Below are positions 1 to 12,549 of a DNA stretch of 64,000 nt, in pieces. The stretch is taken from contig JAITYX010000130.1 in the NCBI GenBank assembly GCA_021018815.1, positions 186,001 through 250,000 on the forward strand. Direction: 5' to 3'. This DNA is from Talinum fruticosum. Taxonomy: Eukaryota > Streptophyta > Magnoliopsida > Caryophyllales > Talinaceae. Below the pieces are notes generated by a model. That model ran no database searches. It saw only the letters and a list, made by a program, of their open reading frames with translations, and was not told where the DNA came from. The position numbers and the translations under genes are program-made. Each line of letters opens with the position of its first letter. Position 1 is the first letter of the stretch.

Positions 1-2
1 GA

Positions 3-1519
3 AATGCACTAGAGGCCCTAAATGAACCTGAATGGGTAGAGGCCATGCAAGAGGAACTAAATCAATTCGAAAAAACCAAGTCCGGACTTTGACCAAACGA
101 CCTTCCGACCACCCAATCATAGGAAACAAATGGGTTTTCAAGAACAAACTGGATGAAGGTGGGTTAGTAGTCAGAAATAAGGCTAGACTTGTGGCTCAAG
201 GTTACAATCAAGAAGAAGGGATTGATTGTGGGGAAACCTTTGCACTCGTTGTTAGAATTGAAGCCATTAGAATCTTATTGGCATTTTGCATCAAGCATGA
301 ATATCAAACTGTATCAAATGGATGTTAAATGTGCTTTCCTTAATGGTTTCATTGAAGAGGAAGTCTATGTTGAGTAACCCCTGGATTTGAAAACTTAGAA
401 TTTCCAAATCATGTTTTCAAGTTGCAAAAAGTTCTTTATGGTCTTAAACAAGCTCCCAAAGCTTGGTATGAAAGACTGAGCAATTTCTTAGTTAAAAATA
501 ATTTTAGAAGAGGTCAGATTGACAAGACTCTTTTTATTAAAACCAAGGGAAAAGATTTTCTTATTGCTCGGATCTATGTCGATGATATAATATTTAGACC
601 TACTAATGAAATTTTATGTCGAGATTTTTCGAGTTAATGAGACAGGAATTTTAAATGAGCATGATGGGAGAACTCAATTTCTTCCTTGGTCTACAAATCA
701 AGCAAGATAAGGATGACATCTATGTCCACCAATCAAAGTATACCAAAGAGCTGCTGAAGAAGTATAAACATCAAGATGCAAAACATGCAGCAACACCTAT
801 GAGCGATGAGCATAAAACTAGACTCGGACGAAAAAGGTAAAGCGAGTAGATCGAAACTTTATCGAGGTATGATTGGACCTCTGCTATATCTTACTTCCAG
901 TAGACCAGACATAACGTTTAGTGTATGTCCGTGTGCAAGATTTCAAGCTAATCCAAAATAATCACATCTCACTGCGTTTGAAGAGAATCTTCGGATATCT
1001 TGCGAGGACTCGGAATCTAGGTCTATGGTACTCAAGAGACTCGGAACCGACTTTCACTTGGATACTCAAATGCTGACTATGATGGGCATAAAGTTGATAG
1101 AAAAAGCACCTCGGGAGCCCGCCAATTTCTGGGTCAATCCCTTATATCCCGGCACTTAAAGAAGCAAAACTCAGTAACTCTATCAACTGTTGAAGCTGAG
1201 TACATTGCAGCTGGAGCATGCTGTGCTCAGATTTTATGGATCAAGCAACACTTGAAGGATCTTGGACTTACATTCAAATCAATTCCAATCAAGTGCGACA
1301 ATCAAAGTGCAATCAGCATAACTAAGAATCCAATTCAAGCACTCAAAGACAAAGCATATTGAGGTCAAGTATCATTTTCTAAGAGACCATTTTGAGAAAG
1401 GTGATATTGAACTTGATTTCATTCCTACCAAACTTCAATTAGCTGATATCTTTACTAAGCCACTTAGTGAGGATCGGTTTTGCTTTATTAGGAATGAGCT
1501 TGACATGATTAATGCATAA
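3..1519 (+). pseudogene. Ty1-copia pol remnant: reverse transcriptase and RNase H (Sirevirus-type)
   Basis: This is the 3' part of a copia polyprotein; the rest lies left of the window. The reading starts in the region before the RT fingers (residues EWVEAMQEEL), hits a stop near 91 and resumes with NKWVFKNKLDEGG. The catalytic YVDD is at 575-586, followed by MMGELNFFLGLQIKQD. The RNase H part follows with ADYDGHKVDRKSTSG and STVEAEYIAAG, and the pol frame ends with a TAA at 1517-1519. Frame changes and stops near 91, 375, 635 and 838 make it nonfunctional. In the family, the polyprotein copies the element RNA into DNA inside virus-like particles. The associated LTR (4343-5876) has Sirevirus-like ends. 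I am confident of the domain calls. Confidence 0.93.
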
Positions 1520-2088
1520 TTATGTGCTTTTCGAGTGTGTTAAATGTCTCGTTTTTATGCTTTAATAACAATTAGTTCAGTTGACCTAGTGATACTTGAG
1601 CTATGAGTTATTACTTGTTTGTAGTTTCTAAGTCACTCGGAAATTTCACTGAGTCGGACTCGGACTTTAAGAAAAATTGACATCAAACTTCGAAATCATC
1701 TCTAGATCGGTGGAGAATTTCAGAAATCTCTTTTAAAATCTCTCTCTTTTCTCTCTATCTCTCACGCGCATCGATCAAAGAACTAGCCGTTGGAAAACAA
1801 GCACTCGAAATTCTAACCGTTGGAGAGCGGAATAGTCACACCGGTCTCGAGTTGACCTTTAGAGAGTTGGGTCGAACGAATACTGAAGGATAATTCTTTC
1901 TTTATAAATAGCATCATTTTTCCTTCATTTTGCTACTTTACTCTCTGCATACACTCTCTCTCGCCTACTACATCTCGAGCAAGTTTACTATTTTCAAAGC
2001 ACGAACCGTCTCTCTCAAGCTAAGTGAAAGTAATCTCAAGTAAGCACCGATTGCTCTCAGCTCTCTTTCTCCTCTTTCATTTTCTTTT

Positions 2089-2090
<2 letters not shown>

Positions 2091-2133
<43 letters not shown>
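2091..2133. repeat. (CT)n microsatellite
   Basis: An uninterrupted CT run of about 43 bases lies in the leader just before the extra ORF of the copia element. Confidence 0.95.
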
Positions 2134-2136
<3 letters not shown>

Positions 2137-2166
2137 GTTCATCTTCTCTCTTTTTCTCATTCAAAC

Positions 2167-3830
2167 ATGCCGAAAAGAGGTTCCCACCTGGACTTTCTTG
2201 GTTCTACAACCAAGAAACCTCGAACCAAAAGCCAAGAGGGTCCTTCCAACCCTTCTAAAATAATTGTCACCCAACACCTAACGTTAGATGACAAATTCTT
2301 TCCAACCACTAAGTTTTCGTGGTTAAATAATATCAAAACCACAGGGGTTTATAATTTCCTCTGTTTCGGTGAGTTCATCTAGCCATAACTTGTTTCGAGT
2401 TTTACTCCAACCTCTCCAGCTCTAAGGGTATACTCACCTCCGGAGTTCAAGACGTTGTTGTCCGTGTCAACGTCTCTCTCCTCCACCGCCTTTTCAAAGT
2501 ATCTTCTCTTTTCCTCAACAGCAACCCTATACCTTTCAACGAGGTTGCTGATGAATTCTTTGAGAAGTATGCCAAAGAATTTCCTGAGTTACATAAAAAC
2601 TTCTCGGTGACTCAACCGAAGTTAAAAGCCCGTCTTCTGTGTTTCCTGCCGATGAGAACCTTCTTCTCTCAGCACTCGAGCAAAGAAAACCCTAACTCTA
2701 AGCATCTCAAAGCTTTTTTGATATCCTCGAGGGCTATGAAGTAGACCTCTTTCCAGCCATAATCGAGCGGATAGCCGCTGTGCCAACTCGGACTCGGACT
2801 AAGAAATCCAGCCCACTTCCTTTCTAGGATCTTCTCAATTTTATTTTTAAGCAATTCAAAGTTCCTCTTCCCTCGGATCCTAACGCGGTTTCGAGGCTAC
2901 CATTATTGTTGGCGAAAAGAACTCCTTGGGTATGGATACCAAGAGACCTAACCGGGTGTGCGGGTCCATAGCTCATAACTAAGGCCACCTTCTCCACCTC
3001 GGACTCGAGACACAAACTCCTCTCTCTCTACCTCCTCCACCTGGTGGTGCCTCCACTTCAAGTGTTTCTCGGGTCCTTTCTTCGCCTTGTTCACTTGCCA
3101 TAATGGACAAGATCTCCTCGGTGTCCACTGAACTCAAGGACATCCTCCGGTCATTCAAGACTGTCCTCCAGTCTATGACCATCAATCAAAAGACTACTCA
3201 ATCCCAAATCGGAGAGCAACAAGATGTGCTTCTTGAGATGAAGGCACTCGTCAAGGAGCAGAAGGAGATGATAGAACTCCTCCGGGAAAGGCGTTCCAAG
3301 GCTGCTCAGGATCCGGTTGACTCGGACACATATGAGGAATCCTCGAGCCCGGCCAAATCCTCATCTCGGAGGGGAGGAAGAAGAATAAAAAGAAGAGGAG
3401 ACTGCGGTTGAGGCGGCTCCATCTCGAGGAGAAGGAAGAAGCAGAAGTAGCAGAAGCGGTAGAGGGACAAGGTGCTCCGGCCCTCCAACCGAGATTGATC
3501 AGCTCGGACAGTAGTCCGAGTGGGTCGAAGACCCTACCGACAAAGGTCGGTCAGCAGCTGTCCGGCCCGAGCAAGCACCTCCCTCGGTCGAGTTCCAAGA
3601 GGATGAACCTCCGGACGACCTGGTTCTCGGGTTAGCCATTCGGAGCCGAGCCCGCCCGGAGATCCCAGTGCTGCCCCCACCTCGATCTTCAACATCATCA
3701 TGCTCTTACCAGCGAAGGCGCACTCGCTCGTTCCTCCACCTCGACTCAAACTGCTCCCTCCCCACCATCTTAAATTTTTTTTCTTGACTTTGGTCCAGAC
3801 ATACAAATTTGTATCTTCTTGATACATTCT
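2167..3830 (+). pseudogene. Extra ORF region downstream of copia pol (env-like position), broken
   Basis: Between the pol stop (1519) and the 3' LTR (4343) lies a coding-like block. It opens with MPKRGSHLDFLGSTTKKP at 2167, includes LDDKFFPTTKFSWLN, and contains a frame at 3103-3411 with a heptad-rich stretch (ELKDILRSFKTVLQSM, later LLEMKALVKEQKEMIELL) that predicts a coiled coil, followed by an acidic/serine stretch and a basic tail. Stops and shifts interrupt it. A second copy of this region, with the related DDKFFPKTSFSWL, lies at 37196-38640 in the same position of another copia copy. Sireviruses are known to carry an envelope-like ORF in this place, which is the basis for the label. I see no convincing transmembrane segment, so an envelope role is not shown. 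Confidence 0.6.
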
Positions 3831-4330
3831 TCCTCTGTTTGTTTTTGCTGAAATGCAAAGAGGAGAATAGTTAGAAAATTAGTGTTGTCTTTTTTAGGGG
3901 AGTTTTCGCTCACCTCTTTTATGTATATATGTTGTCTATGTGAATATTAATGAAGTTTTTATTTCGTGCTTATTTATCTCTCAGTACAATTGTTTTCCGA
4001 GTTTCAATTTATTTTCCGAGTTCATCTTGCCCCAATATATCAACTCATTTACATATTAGTTTTCTTGCTACGATCTATCAACTCGGTTACATTTTTTGTG
4101 CTTTGATACAAGCAATACTCTAAGTTCGCTTCACTTCATTTCTATGCGATATTTCAGCTTTTAGCTTTGATGCAATCTAAGTTTAATTGCTCCGATAAAA
4201 TCTAAGTTTGAATCACTCTAGATATTTTATAAGATTTTATCTCTATACTCGACATGTTCGTTAAGAAAGAATGAAAACTTAGGGCTATAACACTAAAAAG
4301 TTTCTATCCGAGTAAAGAATGCATTTCATA

Positions 4331-4342
4331 AAAAAGGGAGAT
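4331..4342 (+). promoter_or_regulatory. Polypurine tract of the copia element
   Basis: AAAAAGGGAGA directly precedes the LTR start. The same tract (AAAAAGGGGAGA) precedes the LTRs at 31474 and 39089. It is the expected plus-strand DNA primer site. Confidence 0.8.
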
Positions 4343-5876
4343 CGAAGACTCGGACTTTGCATATATAACATTCTGAGTACTATCAAGGAATCAGGTACAA
4401 ACTTTATCCCTTGTAAGTTTTGATTTCAAGTCATTCTAATTGCTATAGAAGCTTTTCCGAGTGATACGGAACCTTCTCGATCGTTACAAAAACTATTGCA
4501 TAGGTTTTCATTTGTTTCTAATCGACTCAGAAAGCATACTCCTGCTCATCATTTCACATTTGTAGTTCTGAGTCACTGAGACAATCCTCAGATTTATCGC
4601 ATGTTCAAACACTCGCTCTAACACGTTTAAACTCAGGTCCGACTTCATATTCCAAGTTCAGGTGAATTGCAGCGTTAATTCATCCCTTCTAGTCATCTTG
4701 TTTTGTTTAAACTATATTTGTCTAGATCAAGTATTCTTATTCTGATATTCTTTATCTAACTTGATCTTTCTCCATACTGACTCAGATGGAAATTTGAGTA
4801 TAATGAATATTAGACTCGAAAATTCCATTCTTTTCTAACTCGGATAATTATGCACTTAATTATCTTGATTAAATTATTATCTCGTGTCTAATCTTGGACC
4901 AAATTAGTTTATACTTTGAGAACCAAAATTGATTTTCTTTTGTAGGTTATTTAAACAAGGCTATCCTACTTTTGAATTACAAAAGTAACCGGCTTCAAGA
5001 TGTCAAATCGCCAGCGAGACAAAGCTTTTTCTACTTCGATCAAGGCCCGAAACTATATCGGGGTTGTTTGTTTCCAAAACTGGAAATCTTCAACGCTAAG
5101 CTCAACGGTGGTTTCAACCTTACTTTTCGGACACCACCAGTGGATTGGGACATCCTAAGGAGTCAACAGCGGTTGCACAATGTTCACAACTCAACGGATC
5201 TTTTCGAGTGACTCGGAAGAACCGTTACAACAGATCATAGAGGACTTCTAATCGAAACTAGTCACGGCGGCTAATCTGCTTGGTTATCTATAAATAGAAG
5301 CCAACTCTCAAGACTTGAAGATTGCTTGGAACCATTGTCAATACACATACTTAAGCAAAAGTCTTTGTATTCATATTCAATCTTCTACTTACAACTCCAA
5401 CTCGTACTTAACATCTTTCCGAGTTGTAAGATCTTGTAATTAGTCACAAACTTTCTTCTTACTTTCTGAGTAAGGTCCCTTGACTGAGCTGTAAGAGTTA
5501 ACTCAGCTCGGTTGTCCCTAGCTATAAAGGTTACCTCGGTTAGGAAGTACTAGATCGGATAAGGGAATTTCTTAGTCTAGGAAAACTTTGCAAGGAATTG
5601 TCTAAGGGAGCAATTCTGGTTGAGTCTCGTCTACTGTATTTTGTGGATTCAAAATAGTAGATTTGACTTGGTGCTTGGATTAGCACTGGCTGTGGTTTTC
5701 GCCCCGGGAGGGTTTCCACGTAAATTCCGAGTTCATACTTTTCTAAGTCCAATCTAGACTCGGACAGTCTTAAAGTTTGTTTTAAACTTTAATCTTCAAT
5801 TTATTGTTCAAATTTCCTCATCACCCTATTCACCCCGCCTCTAGGGTGACTAAGTCTATCTAAGAGCAAACCTTCA
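4343..5876 (+). mobile_element. Copia 3' LTR (copy 1), Sirevirus-type
   Basis: The LTR starts with GAAGACTCGGACTTTGC after the polypurine tract and ends with GAGCAAACCTTCA. The last 60 bases hold the CACCCTATTCACC block and CTAGGGTGAC that recur at the ends of the LTRs at 33116, 40515 and 61751. The length of about 1.53 kb matches the copy at 60221-61751. A TATA box lies at 5289-5296. An apparent 79-codon frame at 4972 is only the U3 region shared by the LTR copies. The 5' LTR is outside the window, so I cannot test for a target duplication or estimate age. Confidence 0.88.
5289..5296 (+). promoter_or_regulatory. LTR TATA box
   Basis: TATAAATA followed by GAAGCCA. The same motif is intact in the LTR at 39951-39958 and altered in the other two copies (CTCTAAATAG near 32438; TATAAGAAG near 61094), suggesting that those two promoters have decayed. 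Confidence 0.75.
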
Positions 5877-7397
5877 TCCTAGACCCATTCAAGATGGTCC
5901 AAGTACTAGAGAGCAGGTCCATGACCGGGAGAAAGGATATTGGGGCCTAAACGAAGCCCAATCCTTTCCATCTGGTCCAAACAACATTCCCAATCAAGAA
6001 AATTAGGTAATCTAACACCTACTATAAATAGCCACCTACCCATCTAAGGTAGGTAACACCATGTCACTGAGCACCTCGGGTTACGGGCCTTGTGTGCAGG
6101 TGTGCAGAGAAGCAATGGACTAAGCCCGTCGAGAGAACATTCACCATTCATAAGCCCAATCATCATTCCCTTATAACAAAGTTTCTTCCGAAACACTATG
6201 TTAGAAGTATGTCTTGAGGATTATTGGGTGATCCGGGAAATGGAATTGCACCTTTAGAAGTGCTTGTTCTTCATAGGCAGCCATATTAAGATTTATGAAT
6301 TACAAGAAGCAATCATAACATGCGTTCTTAGCTAAAACCATTAGACTATGAGCTTATGTAACTAAAACTATATCTAATTTTATTGTAACAACATTGATAA
6401 AGTGACTTGAGTTCATCTAGTGGCCCCAGTTCATCTAAGTTTTGAGAGAGCACCTCCCTAACACACAAGGCTATTTAAGAGGTTGTTCAAGTGCTAATAA
6501 TTATAACTTTTTACTGTTTGTGTGATAAGCTTGGGCACCCTCTTGACCTTGTATCTCGGAGGAACCTAGTAGCCAAATACCCTAGAGGAGAGGAACAAAG
6601 GCCTAGGAGGTACATGGCTGTTCCCCACCTTCTTAACTTAAAGAATCTGTTCGTTTCAGTTCTTGAATCCAACTTGTTATAAGCTGTTATATGATTAAGC
6701 TGTTAGAGCTGTTATGAGCAGACTATTACGAGTAGTTATGAAATTCTAAAGATACCGTTAGTTATATTATTTATTGTATATTTGATCCAAACAACATATA
6801 TTGGTCAATAAAGAATATTTAAATAATTATTTTTGAACAATCAATTAATTGTTGTTTAGTTAGAAATTTATATAATATTTTGTTGGCAGTCATAGTTTAT
6901 TCTTATATGAATGTTTTCTGGGGGATAAATAGCTATTGTTAATACCATTTTGCCGTATGCCTACTATTACATATGAAAAACCATTTGGAGCAAGAGTTCA
7001 ATGATCATCGTAACACACAAAATAATGAATGCACTTAGGGATGAAATAGATAATATGATTGGTATTGTAGTAGGGAAAGTTCGGCAAGTAGCTTGTGCGG
7101 TATTGGTCATTCATCTAATCGTATACCGATACATTAATATTTTAATATTTTAAGGTAAAATCATGTGTATGTCATAGAGAAATGTTCTCTAAAAACTATT
7201 TACATAACATATCATTACAATACTGGCCCATTTGATATAAACTTATTAGGAAGCTCTTTTCATATGAATATACAATTGTCGTAACAAAACGATAAAGATA
7301 ACAATGACAACCCTTTTAATAACAATTGACGATGATAATGATATAATTATAATAATGATATTAATAAAATATTTAAATATAATAAAGTTGTTTTGTC
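5877..7397. other. Gene-free stretch between copia LTR and LINE
   Basis: No supported gene. A TATAAATAGCC box near 6023 is followed by a leader-like stretch and may come from an old LTR. The frame at 6491-6682 contains FYCLCDKLGHPLD, which resembles a decayed zinc knuckle of a retroelement with the first cysteine replaced, but it is too short to assign. From about 6680 the sequence is very AT-rich with GCTGTTAT/TTATAAGC words typical of small DNA elements; I found no clear ends. Confidence 0.5.
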
Positions 7398-7482
<85 letters not shown>

Positions 7483-7485
7483 TTA
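7398..7485. repeat. (AAT)n turning into (ATT)n microsatellite
   Basis: About 58 bases of AAT repeats switch to about 29 bases of ATT repeats, making a self-complementary tract. It adjoins the 3' end of the minus-strand LINE; a second ATT tract adjoins the LINE 5' end at 12131. Confidence 0.95.
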
Positions 7486-7818
7486 GTAAGAATTTTTATG
7501 TATATTCATTACCAAACCGATAGGTTATGCCTTCCTCAAGGCCTTTACATGTATGGCCGTTACAATTTTATTTTTCTTACATCTTTGCTGCTCCCCTACC
7601 CATTCCTTTCCAAAAGCTATTTACAAGATAGCTTTATCTACACATTTTGCATACTTTTTTATTTTCCGACATAACTAAGACTCTCGGTCTTATATGCTCT
7701 TTGCATTGTCTTAGTATCATTGATGCCTCCTTGTTTGTGTTGTTGAAAACTTTTTGTTCCTTGCATTCCATATGTAGTAGATCATAGACACTGCTGCAAC
7801 CTACCTTATCTTTTTCCT

Positions 7819-10800
7819 CTAAGAATCATCTTTTGATTTCTGCAATTTCTCCCTCCATTCCAACAAGTTTGACCCTTGTACCTTGATTCCCAACCATACA
7901 ACCATATCACTCCGGAGGTAGCATGCTGTCTCGAAGTCATAAAAGAGGTGCTCCATGGTTTCTATAGCTTTATTACACACCCCACATAGTGTATCAATGT
8001 GGCTCATATACTTTGCTAGTTTGATCTTCACTGGTAGTTTTCTATGCATGAGCATCCAGGCTATAAATGTGTGCCTTGGTACATTTAGTCTTGACCACAC
8101 CATTCTAGCGCAACCCACTTTTTGCTGCAGATTGAGCCTCCATCTATACCCAGATTCTACCGGGTAAATTCCATTTTCCCCATGCTCCATTTCCACTTCG
8201 TGAGAAGTTACTTCCCCATTTGAATGTTTCTTTAGTGGTGCATAATTTCCTCCAATACCAATACATGTCACCTTGGGGTGTGTAAGACCACCAATCCTTA
8301 TTTCGTACGTACCTTTCACTCACCCATTTCACCCATAAATTGTCCTTTTTCATGGCCACTCGCCCATATAATCTTTGCTGCACATGCTTCATTCCAAGTT
8401 TTGAGGTTTTTGATCCCCAAACCTCCATATGATTTAGGTTTGCATATTTCCGCCCAAGCTACATATGGGATCTTTTTGAAGTCTCCATCTCGCTTTCCAT
8501 AGATAGTTTCTACATTTTTCCTCCACCATCTTGATTTCTTCCTGTGGTAGCACAAATACAGATGCCCGAAATTAAATAAACCCAGCAGAACTAAATTTAT
8601 CAATGTTATTCTTCTTGTGTATGAAAGCTTTCTGGCCTTCCACACCTGCAATCTAGCTGTGATTTTATCCACTAGTGCTTTATAGTCAACTTTACGCAAT
8701 CTCCCAGCTGTAATGGGTACCCCAAGATATCTCACAGTAATCGCCCCTTGAAAAACCCGTACGGTGAAGTAAATGTTGCTTTGTTTCTATATCAAACCCT
8801 CCCATTATCATCATTGATTTATGATGATTGTATTCCAGCCCCGAGATTCTAGCAAATTGATCTAATGTTGTCATTATGAGGTCCATTGAACTCTTTTTTT
8901 GCTGCACAAAAGATCATCAAATCATCCGCAAACATAAGGTGATTTATCCTTATTTTTGCACATTTGGGGTGATATATGAACTCTCTCTTATTTTAGTCTC
9001 GCACTAGCATCCTTGACGAGATAATCCATTGATAGTACAAAGAGTAGTGGGGATAGAGGATCCCCTCCCTTAGCCGTCTCCCTCCATCAAAAAACCATGA
9101 CCACTTCCATTCAATGAGACAAGTAAATGATGTGGTTGTGATGCATGCCATGACCCATTTGACAAACTCATTGGGGAATTTAAGACTCCTCAACACCTCC
9201 TCTACAAAATTCCGAGTGTATTGAATCACAAGCCTTCTTCATGTCTATTTTAAATAGACATCTAGGAAATATATTTCCCTTGAGTACCCTCTTGCTATTT
9301 CTTGGAATAAAAGCACATTGAAAAGAAGTTCTCTATTTTTCACAAACGCACCGTGGCTAGGGTGTATTAGACTTGGCAGCACTATGTTCATCCTCTTACA
9401 AAGCAATTTTGAATTACATTTGTAAATAACTTTACAACATGAGATGGTTCCGAAGTCAGCCATAGTTTGGAGGTATGCTACCTTAGGAAGTACGACCAGG
9501 CTGGTTGTGTTCCATCCTCTATGCATTTTCCCATGAAAAAAAAACTCCTTGATTGTAGCACGATCTGTCCCTCCAATTTCAGTCCAGCGGCTTTTTAAAA
9601 ACCACTACTAAAGCCATCTAGGCCAAGGGATTTTTCGTTAGGTATACTAAATATCATCTTCTTGATTTCTTCATCAATAATAAGTTTATAGAAATCCATT
9701 TGATGTTCTAAGGTTAATAACGTACCTGCCGGAATACAAGCAAGGTCTACTTTACTTCTTAGTGTGTGTTTTTTTCCCAACAGGTTTTGATAGTACTAGA
9801 CCATGGTTTCGCCACTTTCTCAAATCCTTCAATTTTTGTCCCATCAGCATCTTGGATAGAATGAATATAGTTAGCCATCTTCCTCTTCTTGATAGTGGCA
9901 AAGAATAGCTTAGTGCATTGATCTCCATAATGTGTCCACTCCATCTTCCTCATGATCTCCTCCTTCTCATGCAGAGTGTTCTGTGGTCTGTCTTTGCAAT
10001 TCTACCTACATTGCTCTCTAATTGTGTTCTTGTAATCTCCACCTGTTGGTGGATGTCTTGAAATTTGTCTCTATTCGGTTTCTTCGGGGATTCTTCATGT
10101 GTGTCAATATTGCCCTAACTTCATCCATTTTCGACTTCCTTGTTGTTTTTGCATTAACTTCAAGCACTATGGGTTTGAATTATGGATCTTTACTCCACAT
10201 TTCACAATATCCGAAAGGATTAGCACATCTCGAATTTGCAGGGAATGAAAACATTAGGGGAGTGTGGTCGGACAGCCCTTGCATCATGTATTCTACTTGC
10301 ACAAACTCAAAACAATTGAACCAGTGATAGTTGACAAGGACCCGATCTATTCTCGACCATTTGGGTTTATTTGTCCAGGTGTATCTTGCACCATAGCATT
10401 GCAAAGTATGTAGCTCACAATGGTCAATGCAATCTGAAAAATCTATAATATCCTCCTCGTTCACCCTTGCACCCCCAATTATGTCATCCATATGAAGGAT
10501 TGTGTTAAAGTCCTCACCGATACACCATGCCTTATTCATATGTTCTACTATTGCCTTAATTTTGGTCCATAATGGTTCTCTTTGGTGCTTTTTGTTAAAC
10601 CCATATACCGAGTCTAGAAGAACTCTTTTTGGGTTGTCAATTGATTAACTCGTAATGAATCAATTGTTCTTCATAATATTCAATTTGAACATTATAGCAC
10701 TAGGGGTTCCATATAACCATGATCCTTCCTTTAGGTAGCACATGTCCATTTGAACCATATTTCCATCCATAACACATTTTCGAATGACTTCTTCCTCACG

Positions 10801-10926
10801 ATTTTTGCTAGTTTTGTTTCTAGTAGCCCCACCAGTCCTATTTTTTTGTTTTTGTGGGTAATGCTTCACATCCACCTGTTTATTAAGGTTATTCAACCCT
10901 CTAATGTTCTAACATAGTATGTTCAT
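7819..10926 (-). pseudogene. LINE ORF2: endonuclease, reverse transcriptase, zf-RVT domain, broken
   Basis: ORF2 begins at 10926 with MNILC followed by a stop and then NIRGLNN; the stop sits where a tryptophan is usual for this family. The endonuclease part (10180-10539) shows CIGEDFNTIL, the YTWTNK segment, SRIDRVLVNYHW and GLSDHTPLMF. The RT has EIKKMIFSIPNEKSLGLDGF at 9600-9700, the catalytic FADD at 8921-8932, and the thumb/connection with MRYLGVPITAG at 8700-8735. The C-terminal zinc-binding domain at 7819-8319 shows RLNVPRHTFIAWM, LCGVC and MEHLF. In the family the protein nicks target DNA and copies the element RNA at the nick. At least eight frame breaks are visible. Confidence 0.92.
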
Positions 10927-10959
10927 CGTCCGGGGCTTCTCCCCTATGGCTTACTCGGG

Positions 10960-12081
10960 TTATCATTTAAACAATTTCATCCTCCATCGGATCTTAAAAG
11001 TGTTTTTCATAGTTGGACTGGGTTTTCCCTTGGGGCTAGTGTGTTCTCTCATAGGTCTTCTTGGCCTGCTATACCCCTCTGCATCTTGTTGAGGATTCCT
11101 TATTTGTGCTTGTTTAGGTTGTCTTTGTACCCTCATCTATTCCACCCCGCCTTCGTGTTTCTTCCTGTAATCTTTAGTTTCATGCCCATATAATGAGCAG
11201 TTTGTGCACTTTACAGCCTTCACTCGTACTTGATTTGCTGCTTGATAATCACATCATTTTCATTGACAAAATCAAAAGTTTCCGGGAGAGGTTCATTCAA
11301 TTACACTTCAATAAAAACTCTAGCAAAATATAGCATGGTCTTCTCCATGGTGGGCCAATCAGCTTTGATAGGAATTCCCACTAGACTGCTAATTTTACTA
11401 AGACTTTCAGCCCCCTAGTACTTTATGTCTAATATAGGAAACCGCACCCATATAGGCAATGATGTGATAGAATTCGATTTATGTTTAATTCAGACATTCC
11501 ATAGCTTGACAATGAAAGGCTTCTTATCCAAAAATACATACCCTTACTTAGTACTCCCTCTTTATATTGATGTGTTCGAATTGTACAATAAAGAGCCCCT
11601 TTCTTACTCGCTGCAACTTTGTCAATTGTTTGTGCTTTCTAGATCTTTTGAACGAAGCCATCAATCACTTCAAATAGTGGATTAGATCCGAGCATGCAAC
11701 ATAGGATCGCAGTGCTCCGATATTTCACTTCCCCGTATATCCTCTTTTGCCGCTTTGCACATTTTGAGCCATTAACTTCTATTGTTGGTACAAATCATAG
11801 AGTATTACCTTCTTCCGGGTTTACCAATGAGACGTACGAGCTTATACGAGGTTGATGCAAGCTATCATCTGTTGTGGCTTGCCGATTTCCGATTCAATCT
11901 CTTTAGGGTTTTTAGGTTCCTTTGCTGATTGTGGTACTTGTTTCATTGGATTTTCTAGATTTTCTTGTCTCGAGTTGATTTGATTGCTGGAATTATTCCG
12001 AGATCGGTTCGCGAGATCCTGTTCTAGTCCAGCTAGATGTGTGTGTTTGCCCTTTCGGTCGACCCCGCTTGCCCCCGCCAT
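10960..12081 (-). pseudogene. LINE ORF1: DUF4283-type nucleic-acid binding protein with zinc knuckle, broken
   Basis: A possible start is the ATG at 12081 (MAGASGVDRKG). The middle (about 11750-11250) reads as a DUF4283-type RNA-binding domain, with VGIPIKADWPTMEKTMLYFA followed by ARVFIEV. A zinc knuckle follows at 11164-11218 with CTNCSLYGHETKDY; the last cysteine is replaced by tyrosine. The frame is interrupted several times. In plant L1 elements this protein coats the element RNA. The ORF sits directly before ORF2 in the normal order. Confidence 0.8.
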
Positions 12082-12130
12082 AGCTAAGCTCGAGAGCAAG
12101 AAGAGTCTTCACCCGACAACTTTTTGTTTT

Positions 12131-12132
12131 AA

Positions 12133-12190
<58 letters not shown>

Positions 12191-12203
12191 GTTATCGTTA
12201 TCG

Positions 12204-12267
<64 letters not shown>
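12131..12267. repeat. (ATT)n microsatellite
   Basis: Two ATT runs are split by GTTATCGTTATCGTTG. It borders the 5' end of the minus-strand LINE and mirrors the tract at 7398-7485. Confidence 0.95.
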
Positions 12268-12549
12268 GAGTATTATGAGCTTATAGCTATTGGTTATAAC
12301 TATTATAACGATTACTGTTATAAGCTATTAATAGTTGTAAACGTTTTTATAAACGCTAATTCAAACAGATCGTGTCGAGAAAATGAGGCATCTAACGTTT
12401 GAATCCTAAACCTATGCAAACACAAGTGAGCATCGTACCAACCAGTGCTATTGCCCTATCGATGCTAACAATTGTGTAATATAAATGAACTAGTTAAGGA
12501 TTCTATATTTAGAAGAATATATGATTGGGATTATGACCCTTTTTCATTT

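Larger units (their letters stand above)
7486..12130 (-). mobile_element. L1-type LINE (non-LTR retrotransposon), decayed, minus strand
   Basis: The minus strand carries the plant L1 order: ORF1 (DUF4283-type domain and zinc knuckle), then ORF2 (endonuclease, reverse transcriptase, zinc-binding domain). Its 5' end lies close to GTTGTCGGGTGAAG near 12110 and its 3' end near 7486. Both sides are ATT-type microsatellite, so the tail and any target duplication cannot be separated from simple repeat. At 4.6 kb it is shorter than a typical full plant L1 but carries all domains. Stops and frameshifts throughout mean it cannot move by itself. Confidence 0.9.

Noticed and set aside
4972..5211. 79-codon frame repeated at 32102 and 39636 (NYKSNRLQDVKSP-like)
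   Set aside because: It seemed a conserved protein, but the repeats are simply the U3 part of copies of one LTR. The fourth LTR copy (60770-61010) has stops in the frame, so there is no sign of coding constraint.
6491..6682. Possible zinc-knuckle protein
   Set aside because: Only one decayed knuckle-like segment (CLCDKLGH) with a cysteine missing and no neighbouring retroelement domains.
7393..7674. Poly-isoleucine/leucine frame
   Set aside because: It is the translation of the AAT/ATT microsatellite and flank.
11984..12286. Isoleucine-rich frame
   Set aside because: It is the antisense of the LINE ORF1 start running into the ATT microsatellite.
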